Shown here: one piece after another, positions 1-9,855 of the stretch
Position numbering within the stretch: the first letter of the stretch is position 1
Layout of the letters: the number at the start of each line of letters is the position of its first letter
NCBI RefSeq assembly: GCF_014643835.1
Contig: NZ_BMKD01000003.1
Location: 1-64,000 of the forward strand
Direction of reading: 5' to 3'
From: Mucilaginibacter rubeus
GTDB lineage: Bacteria > Bacteroidota > Bacteroidia > Sphingobacteriales > Sphingobacteriaceae
Length of the DNA stretch: 64,000 nucleotides
Notes under the pieces: generated by a model
What the model was told of the DNA's origin: nothing
What the model saw: only the letters and a program-made list of their open reading frames with translations
Databases searched by the model: none
Position numbers and translations under genes: made by a program

Positions 1-1911
1 GCCGTAAGTAAAGCTGTTTTGAGTTCCGGGTATCCCATCATTAATCAACACCGGTTTAGGCAGGGCGGTGTTCCCTAAATTTTGAGTAACGGCTATGCCC
101 TGATCTGTAGCTATATAATAATCATGGCCGTTCTGTACCACATCGGCAACGTTATCCGAGGGGAGCCCGTTACTGGTATTGAGTAAACTTATCCGGTAAT
201 TTTGATAATGATTATAGAAGCTGATAATGCTTACACCGTTTGCGGTGCAGACCCATAGTGTATTGTCATCTGTCCATACCAGTTTACGGATATCGCCTGA
301 AAAAATAGCAGGAGATCTAAATTGAACAATTTTTTCCCCAGTCCACAAAAACACCCCCTGGGCTTCGGTGCCTATGGCGCATACATCATTATTTGATGCC
401 AGGCTCTTAACAACATTTATTCCTTTATCGGCCAGGATACGAATAGAGGAAAACTTGCCAGCGCCCCCGAAAGGTACAAACTGGTATAACCCGTAAAGTG
501 AGCCTACGAGCATCTTACTCTTATACCATGTAACAGATGTCATACGTATAGGCTTAAAATTGTACCCCATTTGATGTTTCAACTCATCTGTCAAAACGCC
601 AACTGCATTTTGTGTAAGAAAATATACTGTGTCGGATCGTGCAGCAATTCCTTTTATCGGGCCATAAAAAATTTTTACAGAATGCCATGATAATGGGGCC
701 TTATTCGAAATATCTAATCTGAATAAGCCATTATCGGTACCAATCATGAACCTGTTGCCCGGAATTGTAAGCAGGTTGGTTATCCGGTTAAAGTCAGACC
801 GGTTTTGATTAAAGGAAATGGTGCCTATTGATGACCACTGATTTGCCCCAAGCTTCATGTAGCTGAGGGTGCTTAAAACATGTCCCGTAAAAAGGTATCC
901 TCCTGCAATGCCCAGTTTTAAAACATCTTCATTGGCCAGCCCGCTTTCTTTGTTAATGATTTTTATTTCGGGATTGGTGCACAGAAAAAAACCTTTGTCA
1001 TAACTGCCAAACCATAAATTATTTTCCCGGTCAATAACCGTAGCGGTAGTGATGTTATTATTAAGGTAATTTTTCCGCTCGCCGGTAAGATAGTTAATAA
1101 TGTAGGTGCCCTGTTTTACCGTTGTAACGGCAAACGTATTTTTGCCGGTAAGGTACACCGAAGTCACATTGCCGGTAAAAAAGATTTTATTGAGCGGGAT
1201 GATCCCGCTTTTTTGATACCGATAAATATGTACCCAGTCCTTTGTTATCAGTAACAAATAATTTTGCTGTAAAGCCAACCGGTAAGGTTTGGTATTGGTA
1301 TTGGCGGTTTGAAAACTTAACTGGCCGGCCCTAAGCTCTTCTTCGAGGATGTCAAGGTCGTTTTCAGATAGGGTGATCTCTTCTCCGTCAGAACCATAAA
1401 TGTACCCGTTCAAATGCCGGATAGCATGTCTTTCCGATTTTAACTCTTCAAAATGATATACTTTGGTACTAAGCCCGTAATTTACACAGAGCTCATTATA
1501 ACGGTTAAAAAAGAAATTGGCGAAGGGTGAAACGATTACTTTTTGAGATGAATTAAGCTTATGTATAAGTCCGTTTTCATAGTAACATACCCGGTAGTTA
1601 TTACAGTAAAAGAAAATCCGGTGATAATTATCCTCGGCAATCCGGAAACACTCATTGTTTTCCAGCCCATCGGCCGATGTGAAGTTTTTAAAGTGCTGTC
1701 CGTCAAACCTGCTTACGCCTTTATCGGTGGCCAGCCAGATAAAACCCCTGCTGTCCTGCATTAAATAGTTAACCCTTGAACTGGGCAGGCCATCAGGGGC
1801 GCTATAATTTTTCAGGTAAACTAACTGATATGGAATGTCGGCATATACTCGGCCCGGGAATAGAAACAATGTTAATATTAAAAGTTTAAAAAAAGGGCTT
1901 TTTAGCGGCAT
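1..1911 (-). CDS. Two-component regulator propeller (Reg_prop) sensor protein, N-terminal part, cut by window edge
   Basis: Reading leftward from an ATG at 1911 there is an open frame of 637 codons running off the window. It begins with a Sec-type signal (MPLKSPFFKLLILTLFLFPG), followed by GLPSSRVNYLMQDSRGFIWL and then ATDKGVSRFDG, the classic Reg_prop blade motif. Such periplasmic beta-propellers form the sensor half of Bacteroidetes hybrid histidine kinases or of one-component regulators, often tied to polysaccharide use. The frame lies in the propeller for its whole visible length; the transmembrane and output domains are outside the window, so the output type (hybrid kinase, HTH or LytTR) cannot be told. 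No clear TAnnTTTG element was found upstream. Confidence 0.88.
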   Translation of the reverse strand, partial: MPLKSPFFKLLILTLFLFPGRVYADIPYQLVYLKNYSAPDGLPSSRVNYLMQDSRGFIWLATDKGVSRFDGQHFKNFTSADGLENNECFRIAEDNYHRIFFYCNNYRVCYYENGLIHKLNSSQKVIVSPFANFFFNRYNELCVNYGLSTKVYHFEELKSERHAIRHLNGYIYGSDGEEITLSENDLDILEEELRAGQLSFQTANTNTKPYRLALQQNYLLLITKDWVHIYRYQKSGIIPLNKIFFTGNVTSVYLTGKNTFAVTTVKQGTYIINYLTGERKNYLNNNITTATVIDRENNLWFGSYDKGFFLCTNPEIKIINKESGLANEDVLKLGIAGGYLFTGHVLSTLSYMKLGANQWSSIGTISFNQNRSDFNRITNLLTIPGNRFMIGTDNGLFRLDISNKAPLSWHSVKIFYGPIKGIAARSDTVYFLTQNAVGVLTDELKHQMGYNFKPIRMTSVTWYKSKMLVGSLYGLYQFVPFGGAGKFSSIRILADKGINVVKSLASNNDVCAIGTEAQGVFLWTGEKIVQFRSPAIFSGDIRKLVWTDDNTLWVCTANGVSIISFYNHYQNYRISLLNTSNGLPSDNVADVVQNGHDYYIATDQGIAVTQNLGNTALPKPVLINDGIPGTQNSFTYG

Positions 1912-2103
1912 TCTATAATTTGTATCAATTTAACATCGCTGCTTTTTATCAATATGCAATGATACGGTGTATCGCTTTGTTTTGTTGTATCACCGATAAA
2001 TTTAAAAAGAAATGATTTGTATTGAATACAGTTTGAAAACGGCGAGGGAGCCGATCCAGTGTAAAACAGACGCGTATATGTATGATTGATTGCCTATCAA
2101 AGC

Positions 2104-2139
2104 AAACAGCACAATAGCTTTTGGCTAATTGTGCTGTTT
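2104..2139 (-). terminator. Stem-loop downstream of tamL
   Basis: AAACAGCACAAT-AGC and GCTAATTGTGCTGTTT form a near-perfect stem with one bulged base. Read on the minus strand it follows the tamL stop by about 50 nt and ends in a moderately T-rich stretch, so it probably ends the tamB-tamL transcript. It may act in both directions. Confidence 0.5.
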
Positions 2140-2190
2140 GGCGCTATGCTATATGCCAAGCTTAACTTTTGTTATATTTAGACTGTAAAA

Positions 2191-4473
2191 TTAAAACGGA
2201 TACCCGATTGCGAGGTTAAATACACTCCGGTTAAAGTTGAAATCCCAACGAGGCTCGTTAGCGCGAACATAAGGTGTTCGTAACGGGATACCTAAATCTG
2301 TACGCAATATCAGTACGGTTAAATCAAACCTTAAACCAAAGCCGGCATCGACGGCAAAATCATTTAAAAAGCTTTTGGTAAACACAGCGCCCGGCTGTGA
2401 TCCGTTGGAGTGCAGAAGCCAGATGTTACCCGCATCAACAAATAAAGCTCCGCGTACTATGCTGAATAGTTTTGGTCTGTACTCAACGTTAGCTTCTATC
2501 TTGATATCGCCCGATTCATCGGCAAGGAAGCCGCCTGTGCCTACACCGCTGCTCGGGTCAAATGAACCTGGCCCGATTGCTCTTGCCCTGAAACCCCGTA
2601 AGCTGTTAGGGCCACCAATAAAGAATTGCTGGCTATAAGGTAACTGTGTTGAGTTGCCATAGGGTAAACCTACGCCCACAATAAGCCTGCTGGCTATAGT
2701 GCTGTTCGGCCCGGTTTTATGAAAATACCTGATCTCATTTTCCAGTTTTACATACTGGTTAAAAATAGCACCGAACAACTTTTTAGGTTTTCCGCCTGCG
2801 CTATCCGCACCGGTAACCAATCCGTATATATTATTTGAAAGGCTGATCTTTCCATTATAATAAAGCGTATTGGTACGGTAATCCTCGTTGGTATTGGTAT
2901 AAGTGAAGCTATAGCTTGGGCCCAGTATAAACTGTTTATCGATAACATGCTTTAAGGCCGGATTAACAGGGCCTTTAGCCGGATTGATACTTGCCTTATA
3001 TTCGTCAGATACACTTAATGGATTTACAAACTGAAAATTGATAAGGTTAAGCTCATGCGAACGGTGCTCTGTTTCGCGCCACTGGTAACCAAATGATAGG
3101 TTAAATGAATTTAAGTTGTATAGTTTTTGGCGGTTTACAATAGAATATCCGAGGCTCAGATTTGTATGCGGAATGTAGGCATCAGCCGCTTTTGGATAGA
3201 TAGGCCCGATAAAGCGCGGCCACGACAACGTGGTTTGAATACCGGCCTGGTACACATTATAGCCGGCATTTTGCCCTCCTGCCTGCACATCCGTACTTCC
3301 AAATAAGGTTACTTTTAAAGCCTCGGCACCTTTAAAGGCATTACGGTTGAGCCAGTTTAAATTTACCTGTGTACCGGTGTAATTGGCTGATGTGGTGCGC
3401 CCTAAAATATCAAGCGATAGTGATTTCTTTTTGTATTGGGTTAAAAAATAATAAACGTCGAGTTTTGATGAATCGGCTGATACATCCTCAAACCTGTTTT
3501 TTACAAACTTGTAAGGGCCGAGGTTAATGAAGCGGTTAAGCGAATTGTTATGAGCGGTACGGTTATAAACCTGGCCGGGTCGCATCAGCACGGTATTGGC
3601 AAAAGTGTAAGTATGTACTGTGTTACGACGCTCAACAATATTATACCATTTATAAAAAACAGCTTTATCCTTCATCAGCGAAGTATCTCTTAACGAGTAA
3701 CTCGGATACACATAAATATTATTGATGGTATAAATGTTTTGGGCGCGACCAGGTGTTTCATTTTTAACAGCCACAAAAATATCAACCTGGTGCCCGGCTA
3801 TAGTGCTATCCACATGCATGATGAGGTTTTCGGGTGAGAAATAGTAAAAACCTTCTTCTTTAAGTTTAGCGTCAATGCGCAGCCGTTCGGTTTTAATAAC
3901 ATCAAGGTTGTATTTATCGCCAACTTTTAGCAGCGTTTTTGCCGACGTTCCGGCTACTGCGGTATCGATAGTGCGGTTACCCTGCGGAAATACTACCTTC
4001 CTGATTTTATAGCCCGGCCCGGTTACTGCTGTATAAACCGCTTTGGCAACTTTTGACGTTGGTTTTTTGCTTACCGTATCGCCGCTAACCTGCGCCTGAA
4101 AATAGCTTTCATTTTGTAGCCTGTTTTGCAGGATTTTGCTGTTTTGATCAAGGTTAACAGAACTAATAAGCACAGGAGGCTCACCTTTTTTGTTAAGCCA
4201 GTGGGCAAGGCCTTTGGTTTTATTGGTTTTTGTTTTAAAGTACAGCCACAGTTTAAATCTCAAACCTAATATGGTACTGTTAGGCACCGGCCTTAGTAAA
4301 GCCCCAAGCTCTTCACTTAAAGCTTTTTTCTCGCTCTTTTTCAACACCGAATCTTTGATCACAACCTCGCCGCCGGTGTACAGTTTTTGGCCGGGCGCCA
4401 GGAATTTAGTGGTACTGCAGGCACTCAGTAAAACACATGATGAAAGCAGTATATATTTTAAATGTTTGGTCAT
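2191..4473 (-). CDS. tamL: BamA/TamA family outer membrane lipoprotein (TamL-like)
   Basis: Predicted Omp85-family outer-membrane beta-barrel of 760 aa. The start was placed at the ATG at 4473 because it gives a lipoprotein signal (MTKHLKYILLSSCVLLSAC, lipidated Cys19); the longer open frame upstream only reads back into tamB in another frame. POTRA-like repeats fill the first ~350 residues, followed by a 16-strand-type barrel. The loop motif NSLRGFRARAIGPG is the conserved VRGF/Y signature of Omp85 proteins, and the protein ends in a terminal Phe (AIGYPF). Bacteroidetes have a lipidated TamA variant, TamL, encoded next to TamB. Only 4 nt separate it from the tamB stop, so the two are surely co-transcribed. 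It would act with TamB in moving lipids or inserting proteins at the outer membrane. Confidence 0.88.
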   Translation of the reverse strand: MTKHLKYILLSSCVLLSACSTTKFLAPGQKLYTGGEVVIKDSVLKKSEKKALSEELGALLRPVPNSTILGLRFKLWLYFKTKTNKTKGLAHWLNKKGEPPVLISSVNLDQNSKILQNRLQNESYFQAQVSGDTVSKKPTSKVAKAVYTAVTGPGYKIRKVVFPQGNRTIDTAVAGTSAKTLLKVGDKYNLDVIKTERLRIDAKLKEEGFYYFSPENLIMHVDSTIAGHQVDIFVAVKNETPGRAQNIYTINNIYVYPSYSLRDTSLMKDKAVFYKWYNIVERRNTVHTYTFANTVLMRPGQVYNRTAHNNSLNRFINLGPYKFVKNRFEDVSADSSKLDVYYFLTQYKKKSLSLDILGRTTSANYTGTQVNLNWLNRNAFKGAEALKVTLFGSTDVQAGGQNAGYNVYQAGIQTTLSWPRFIGPIYPKAADAYIPHTNLSLGYSIVNRQKLYNLNSFNLSFGYQWRETEHRSHELNLINFQFVNPLSVSDEYKASINPAKGPVNPALKHVIDKQFILGPSYSFTYTNTNEDYRTNTLYYNGKISLSNNIYGLVTGADSAGGKPKKLFGAIFNQYVKLENEIRYFHKTGPNSTIASRLIVGVGLPYGNSTQLPYSQQFFIGGPNSLRGFRARAIGPGSFDPSSGVGTGGFLADESGDIKIEANVEYRPKLFSIVRGALFVDAGNIWLLHSNGSQPGAVFTKSFLNDFAVDAGFGLRFDLTVLILRTDLGIPLRTPYVRANEPRWDFNFNRSVFNLAIGYPF

Positions 4474-4477
4474 GGGC

Positions 4478-7400
4478 TTAGTTTGAAGTAGTTTGCGGTT
4501 TGTTTTCCTGTTGCTGCTGCATGTTCTTTTGCTCCAATGCTTTATCTGCCTCGTCCTGTTTTTCTTTTTTCTCCTTTTGTTCCTGCTGGTACTGGCGGCG
4601 CAACCTGCGTTCTTCAGGGGTACGTTTGCGGAAGATCTCGCGGAAGCGGTTATAATCAACCGTCAAAGTAAAACCTACGCCTGTTTCAATGATCTGTCCC
4701 TGGATCACAATAAACTCGTCGCGGCGATAAGCACGCAGGGTATAGCGACCGTCCTTGCTTAGTTTATAGGCTATGGATACGTCACCTGCGATGTTCGACG
4801 CTTTTTGACCGGGTTGATTGCCTTCCAGGTTAAAGTTATTGCCCACACTTACGGTAAGCCTGTCGTTCAGGAACCGTTTAGACAGGCCAACATTCAGATC
4901 TGTCCGGTTTGTAGCCGTTCCCGACGAATAATCCTCGCCGGATGTAAGACCGAAATTAAGGTCAACGCCCGAGATCAGGCTGCCTGCCAGCCGGTTCAAC
5001 TGATCGGATAGTAAACTGCTTACGCTGTTACGGATGGTGCCTTCAACGGTAGTACCAGCACCCTGGCTTTGCAGCGGGTTATCGCCTATAAAGTGGCCCA
5101 ATACCAATACCCCCAAAACCTGTTTATTAAGCTCGTTAGGATCCTGGCGTATCTGGGTAAGGCGGGTATTTACAGTGCTTACCACATCTGATGATACGGA
5201 ATACGAGCTATCGGGCAATACAATGTCAAAGCTGATAGTTGGTGTGAGCAACTGATCTTTCAGGTTAAGGTTAACATTGAAAGGTAGTTTTTGCTTGTAC
5301 ATCGTACTATTTTGCGCATCCGAAAGCTGGTTTGAAACCAGGTCAATAGGTGGTACATTGGCTACGTAAATAGCGGTAAGATCAATATTGGCACTGGTTG
5401 GGTCGCCGGTCCAAACAATGGTGCTGCCTTTTTTAAAGTTAAAAGTGCGCTTGACAGTTGCATAGGCCAGGTTGTACGAGCCCGAGTTAACCACATAAGT
5501 ACCGGTAAGGTTTATTTTGCCGCTTGGATCAATGCCGCCATTCAGGCTGGCCTCGCCTTTAAGATGTACGATATCGCCATTTCGCTCATCAACTACAATA
5601 GTAAACGCTGCATTTTTGTTTACGTTGATAGTTGCAGAAACATCCAAACCCGTAACATCCGATTTCTTGAGCGAATCCAGTTGCCTGGCCAGCAGGATGG
5701 AATCCATTTTAGGAGCATCTTTATCAATAAAGTCGACAACTCCCTTCCGGTCTTCCAGCGCCGGGTCGTTGGTGGGCAGCACAAAGGTCATGTCAGTTTT
5801 GTCATTAACAGTAAGGTTGGCATCAACCACCGGCTTAGTCATATTGCCGCGGATCTTGATGCGGGTATCCACGTACAGTTTACCGTAGTAAAGTTTGTTA
5901 TCGACCTGGGTGGAGTTGGTCACCCTGAAGTTATTGGCGTTAATATCCATGCCGAAGGCAAAATCGGTGTAAGTTTTGGTGTAGATACTGCCGCTTACCA
6001 CAGCCTTGTTGCCGGTCGAATCAACCAACGTAAAATCATTAAAGCGGATGCCTTCGTTGTTAAACGTAATGCTTTCCTGCGGCATGCGGAAGTAGGAGTT
6101 AAGCATAGCCACGTTGAAGCCTACTTTGCTAAAGTTGATATCTCCCCGTACCGAAGGCGCATCTGTAGTGCCTGATATTTTAAGTGCTCCGGTAATATTA
6201 CCCGTGGCATTACGCAGGTTACCAAAGCTAAATCCCTCGATGCTCTTCATGCTCAGGTTCACGATATTCAGGTCGAGATCAAAACGGCTTTCGGGCGAGG
6301 TGTAGTAAGTGCCGTTCAGGTCAACCTGGTTGCCTTTGCCGGTTATACTCATTTGTGCTGCATACGCATTCTCGGTTTGGTTATTTACTTTGAGGGCAAT
6401 GTTGCCCACAGTATCGCCCTTAAAGTTAAAATCATTAACGTTGATAGCAGCTGTAAATACTGGTGAGGCCTGGAAGTTACTTACCGTGGCATCTCCATTA
6501 ATAACGCCACCTACCTGTAAGGAATCCTGCTTAGCCATTTTGGTAAGGGCTTCAATATGGAAGTTATCGAATTTGATATTCAGCGGACTGTTAAATTCCT
6601 GCGTACTGCTGTTAACACTAAGGATCTGGTTGTTGTTGCTGATGGTGAAGTTATGCGCCAGGATCCCTTTTGGCCCATATTGTAAAAAGTTATCGTCACT
6701 AACGGCCCATGGCAAATAATCCAGCAATAGGCCATCTTTATTAAAGCTGAACTGGTATTCGTTAGGTAATATGCTGAAGGTACCAGCTATACGGAAGCGT
6801 TCTTTTTTTGCCGCATCGCGGATTTGAATGTTTAAGCCTGCTTTGTTGTCCTGCGCAGCTCCGGAAATGCTGGCATACAACAGGTCGACAGACGATCCAA
6901 CTTTAACCTCATCAACTGAAAGATTATAGTTAAGCGCGTTGTTAGCGGTGTTAATGTTAAGCGACGCTTTATTAATGGTATTAGTGCCGTAAACCACTTT
7001 GGGTATGGAGCCTTTAACAACAAGTTCACCGGTTTGGCTGTTGAAGCTGCCGTTCAGTAAAACAGGGTCAAGCTGTTTTAGGTCGGGGGCAAACTGGGTA
7101 AGCAATGGCGTTTTAACCAGTTTGGCTTCAAACGTAAACTGCTGCGGAGAATATTTAACTGCAGGTGCTGGCTTGGTTTTGACGGGTTTACCGCCTTTGG
7201 TTTTTACCGCCACTTGTTGACCACCGGCGATAGCAGTGTTAAAATATTTATTGATCACATCCTGCAAGGCCGGGGCAATTTGGGTAAACTTGTACTTACC
7301 GGCCATATGGGCGCTCATGACAGCAGTTTTTAAGCGAAGTGTACTGCTGTCGGCACTGGCTGTAGAGATGAGGCTGATGGTATCCATCTGGATCCGTTGA

Positions 7401-9649
7401 CCTTTGTTCACCACCAATAGATCGGTAGCTTTAATATCGGCATTCAGATAATCCGGATCGGCGGTTGGTACATCGGCCACGATCTTGCCATGGAAACGCA
7501 TATCGTCCTTCACAAAATTCAGGTTTTTAAGGTTGATGCTATCCACATTCAGAGTGGCCTTCACTGCCGGATATTTTTTATTGAGATCAGCCTTCGCATT
7601 TAGGCTAAAATTAATGTTAGGATCTTTCATGGTAGCAACAGCGGTATAAGCCCCGTTGCTCGATGTACCTTTCATTACCAGGTTTTTGTACGTATAGCCT
7701 TTAACATAAGCCTTTGCAATATTGCCATTAAAAGCGATGCTGGCTTTTTTAGGATCGAGGCTTGTGCCTTTCACGTTGGCGCTCATGGTTATGCGGCCAA
7801 CCATTTGCGGCTGTTTGGTAAGCGCGCCCACATTAAGTTCATTCGCCTTAATGTTGGCGGTATAAGTGGCCGCGTTTTTGTTTTTCCCGTTTTTTAAAGC
7901 AGCTACCAGATCAACTGCGCCATAACTCGAGCGCAAGCCCATTTTGGTATTAAAGCTGTACATGCTGCCTTTAAAAGTACCTTTCAGGTTCATTTTTTCG
8001 GGAATGCTCACATTTGGCGGGATGCTGCCGGCGGGGGCCAATTTGGCAATATCACTGCGACTGGTGCTGAAATCGGCAATGTTTACATCAAAGGTGGCCT
8101 TGTTTACGTCGGGCAACCCTTTCATTTTAGCTGAAGCCTTGATATGCGTGCTGCTTAAGCCGGTAACTTCCAGGTTGGGGATCTCGAGGTTGTTCACTTG
8201 TCCGCTTACCCGGCCGTTGATCTTAAACACCGTACCCGGCGAAGATTTGAACGGTTCCATATTGGCCATGGTTGGCATCAGCAATAAAACATCCTTTAGG
8301 CCCAAACGGCTACCATCTAAATTGGCATTGATACCGAGCGCGCCAGTGTTTTTGGTGATGGCATCAATAGAAGGGTAACGTACCTGTACCGACTTTTGCA
8401 ATGTGGTATTCGGCGTTTCCAGTAACAGGTCATTCATATAAGCATTAGTTGGCCCGTACAGGAATGACGTATGAAATTTGTTGATCTTTAAACCGCTTTT
8501 TTCAGCAAAAGTAAAGGTATTGATCTTGCCCGAAATGGTATCCGGGCTGTAGGAAATATTTTCGGCTTCGGCGTTCAGGCTGCGTATATCCATGTGTCCA
8601 AAATCAAGGCCTTTGGGGATCGCTTTCTGTGCTTCATTATCGAACTTAATATTATCGTTAGTAAAAGTAACCTTGCCAATGGTAGCCCTCCAGGCCGATT
8701 TGGTTGGTGATGATACCAGCGTATCCAGTTTTTTAATTGTCTTAACAACTTCTTTAACTACAGTTTGGGGTTTTGCGAGGGTCAATCCGGCTTTGGTATT
8801 GCTTAGCTCAATATTTTTAATTCCTACCTTTTGATTTTTCAGATCGATCTTATCCATCTCCACCAAAAACTTGCTTAGGTCTACCTTTGCACCCATTTCG
8901 GCGCTTTGGTAATCGACTTTGATTTTGGAGATATCGATCACGCCTAAATTCAAATCCATATTTAGCGGAGTGGTTGCGGTATCAGGTGGTGGGATAGCTT
9001 TGGTTGGTGTTTGGATGATCTTCGCGTTTACATCGCTCAGGGTAATTTTGGGTATGGTAAACTTCATTTTATCCATATCAAAATCCTTAACGCGGGTATC
9101 AAAATGGCCTAATAAAAATTTCACATCGTTGCCGGTAATGGCATCCTTATATTTTATGTTGATCTTATCGAGGATGATCTTATCAACAGAAAACTTCATG
9201 GCTGATGTAGTATCGGTAGGTTTTACCTCTTTCTTTTGTTCGCTTACAAAAGCTTTAATGATGTAATCGAAGCTGAAAACGCTATCGGCGCCCCGGTTTA
9301 CATTGGCAGTGATGCCCTGCAGGTTTATCTCGTTCACTTCAACCTGGCTATGCAGCAGCTTGAGCATGCTGATATCAACCTTTAGTTTTTCGCCGGCTAT
9401 AAGGGTGTCTTTTTTCTGGTCTTCAAAGTATACATCTTCCAAAACCAGCAGCTTGGGCAGACCGAGACTAATATGGCCAATCTTAACCTTGGTATGGATC
9501 TTATTTTGTAAAAAAGTTACCGCTTTGTCTTTCGCAAAGTTTTGAACAGCAGGAACCTGTATTAAAATTACTACAAGGATAACCAGCAGAACTAAACTAA
9601 CCAGTATCCAGAGTATTGTTTTAAGGGCTATTCGTAGTGTTTTTTTCAA
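4478..9649 (-). CDS. tamB: Translocation/assembly module TamB (AsmA-like, DUF490)
   Basis: Very long envelope-spanning protein, about 1723 aa, first gene of the tamB-tamL operon. An N-terminal membrane anchor (IALKTILWILVSLVLLVILV) is followed by the AsmA-like start, hundreds of residues of repetitive beta-strand sequence predicted to form a hydrophobic groove, and the C-terminal DUF490 domain (LNVGLSKRFLNDRLTVSVG region). The tail is a charged, Gln/Lys-rich run after EERRLRRQYQQEQ. No ATG lies in frame near the N-terminus. I prefer a TTG start at 9649, giving a normal LKKTLRIALK beginning before the anchor; another TTG at 9697 adds 16 residues. TamB family proteins pair with TamA/TamL and are linked to phospholipid transport and outer-membrane protein assembly. 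Confidence 0.88.
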   Translation of the reverse strand: MKKTLRIALKTILWILVSLVLLVILVVILIQVPAVQNFAKDKAVTFLQNKIHTKVKIGHISLGLPKLLVLEDVYFEDQKKDTLIAGEKLKVDISMLKLLHSQVEVNEINLQGITANVNRGADSVFSFDYIIKAFVSEQKKEVKPTDTTSAMKFSVDKIILDKINIKYKDAITGNDVKFLLGHFDTRVKDFDMDKMKFTIPKITLSDVNAKIIQTPTKAIPPPDTATTPLNMDLNLGVIDISKIKVDYQSAEMGAKVDLSKFLVEMDKIDLKNQKVGIKNIELSNTKAGLTLAKPQTVVKEVVKTIKKLDTLVSSPTKSAWRATIGKVTFTNDNIKFDNEAQKAIPKGLDFGHMDIRSLNAEAENISYSPDTISGKINTFTFAEKSGLKINKFHTSFLYGPTNAYMNDLLLETPNTTLQKSVQVRYPSIDAITKNTGALGINANLDGSRLGLKDVLLLMPTMANMEPFKSSPGTVFKINGRVSGQVNNLEIPNLEVTGLSSTHIKASAKMKGLPDVNKATFDVNIADFSTSRSDIAKLAPAGSIPPNVSIPEKMNLKGTFKGSMYSFNTKMGLRSSYGAVDLVAALKNGKNKNAATYTANIKANELNVGALTKQPQMVGRITMSANVKGTSLDPKKASIAFNGNIAKAYVKGYTYKNLVMKGTSSNGAYTAVATMKDPNINFSLNAKADLNKKYPAVKATLNVDSINLKNLNFVKDDMRFHGKIVADVPTADPDYLNADIKATDLLVVNKGQRIQMDTISLISTASADSSTLRLKTAVMSAHMAGKYKFTQIAPALQDVINKYFNTAIAGGQQVAVKTKGGKPVKTKPAPAVKYSPQQFTFEAKLVKTPLLTQFAPDLKQLDPVLLNGSFNSQTGELVVKGSIPKVVYGTNTINKASLNINTANNALNYNLSVDEVKVGSSVDLLYASISGAAQDNKAGLNIQIRDAAKKERFRIAGTFSILPNEYQFSFNKDGLLLDYLPWAVSDDNFLQYGPKGILAHNFTISNNNQILSVNSSTQEFNSPLNIKFDNFHIEALTKMAKQDSLQVGGVINGDATVSNFQASPVFTAAINVNDFNFKGDTVGNIALKVNNQTENAYAAQMSITGKGNQVDLNGTYYTSPESRFDLDLNIVNLSMKSIEGFSFGNLRNATGNITGALKISGTTDAPSVRGDINFSKVGFNVAMLNSYFRMPQESITFNNEGIRFNDFTLVDSTGNKAVVSGSIYTKTYTDFAFGMDINANNFRVTNSTQVDNKLYYGKLYVDTRIKIRGNMTKPVVDANLTVNDKTDMTFVLPTNDPALEDRKGVVDFIDKDAPKMDSILLARQLDSLKKSDVTGLDVSATINVNKNAAFTIVVDERNGDIVHLKGEASLNGGIDPSGKINLTGTYVVNSGSYNLAYATVKRTFNFKKGSTIVWTGDPTSANIDLTAIYVANVPPIDLVSNQLSDAQNSTMYKQKLPFNVNLNLKDQLLTPTISFDIVLPDSSYSVSSDVVSTVNTRLTQIRQDPNELNKQVLGVLVLGHFIGDNPLQSQGAGTTVEGTIRNSVSSLLSDQLNRLAGSLISGVDLNFGLTSGEDYSSGTATNRTDLNVGLSKRFLNDRLTVSVGNNFNLEGNQPGQKASNIAGDVSIAYKLSKDGRYTLRAYRRDEFIVIQGQIIETGVGFTLTVDYNRFREIFRKRTPEERRLRRQYQQEQKEKKEKQDEADKALEQKNMQQQQENKPQTTSN

Positions 9650-9813
9650 TTGTATACGTATTTCAAAGGTTAAGATAGCGATGCTTAATATAAACAAATA
9701 GCATGCTAAGGATAGCAGTTAGCTGTGTGTTTTGTATAATTTACAAAATGGGGCCGGCTTTAATTAAATTTCCACAGTGTTACTTTTTAACAGTCTACAT
9801 CCCTAACTTGTTT

Positions 9814-9821
9814 TAACTTTG
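9814..9821 (+). promoter_or_regulatory. Putative -7 element upstream of dnaE
   Basis: TAACTTTG matches the Bacteroidetes sigma-ABfr -7 consensus TAnnTTTG, about 35 nt before the dnaE ATG. No good -33 TTG lies at the expected spacing, so the call is weak. Confidence 0.4.
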
Positions 9822-9855
9822 TAACTCATAAAGATTTTGTTGAAACGGATTAACT

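Noticed and set aside
5564-6175. 203-aa plus-strand open frame inside tamB
   Set aside because: Antisense shadow of a long, well supported gene; no start signal or recognisable protein features.
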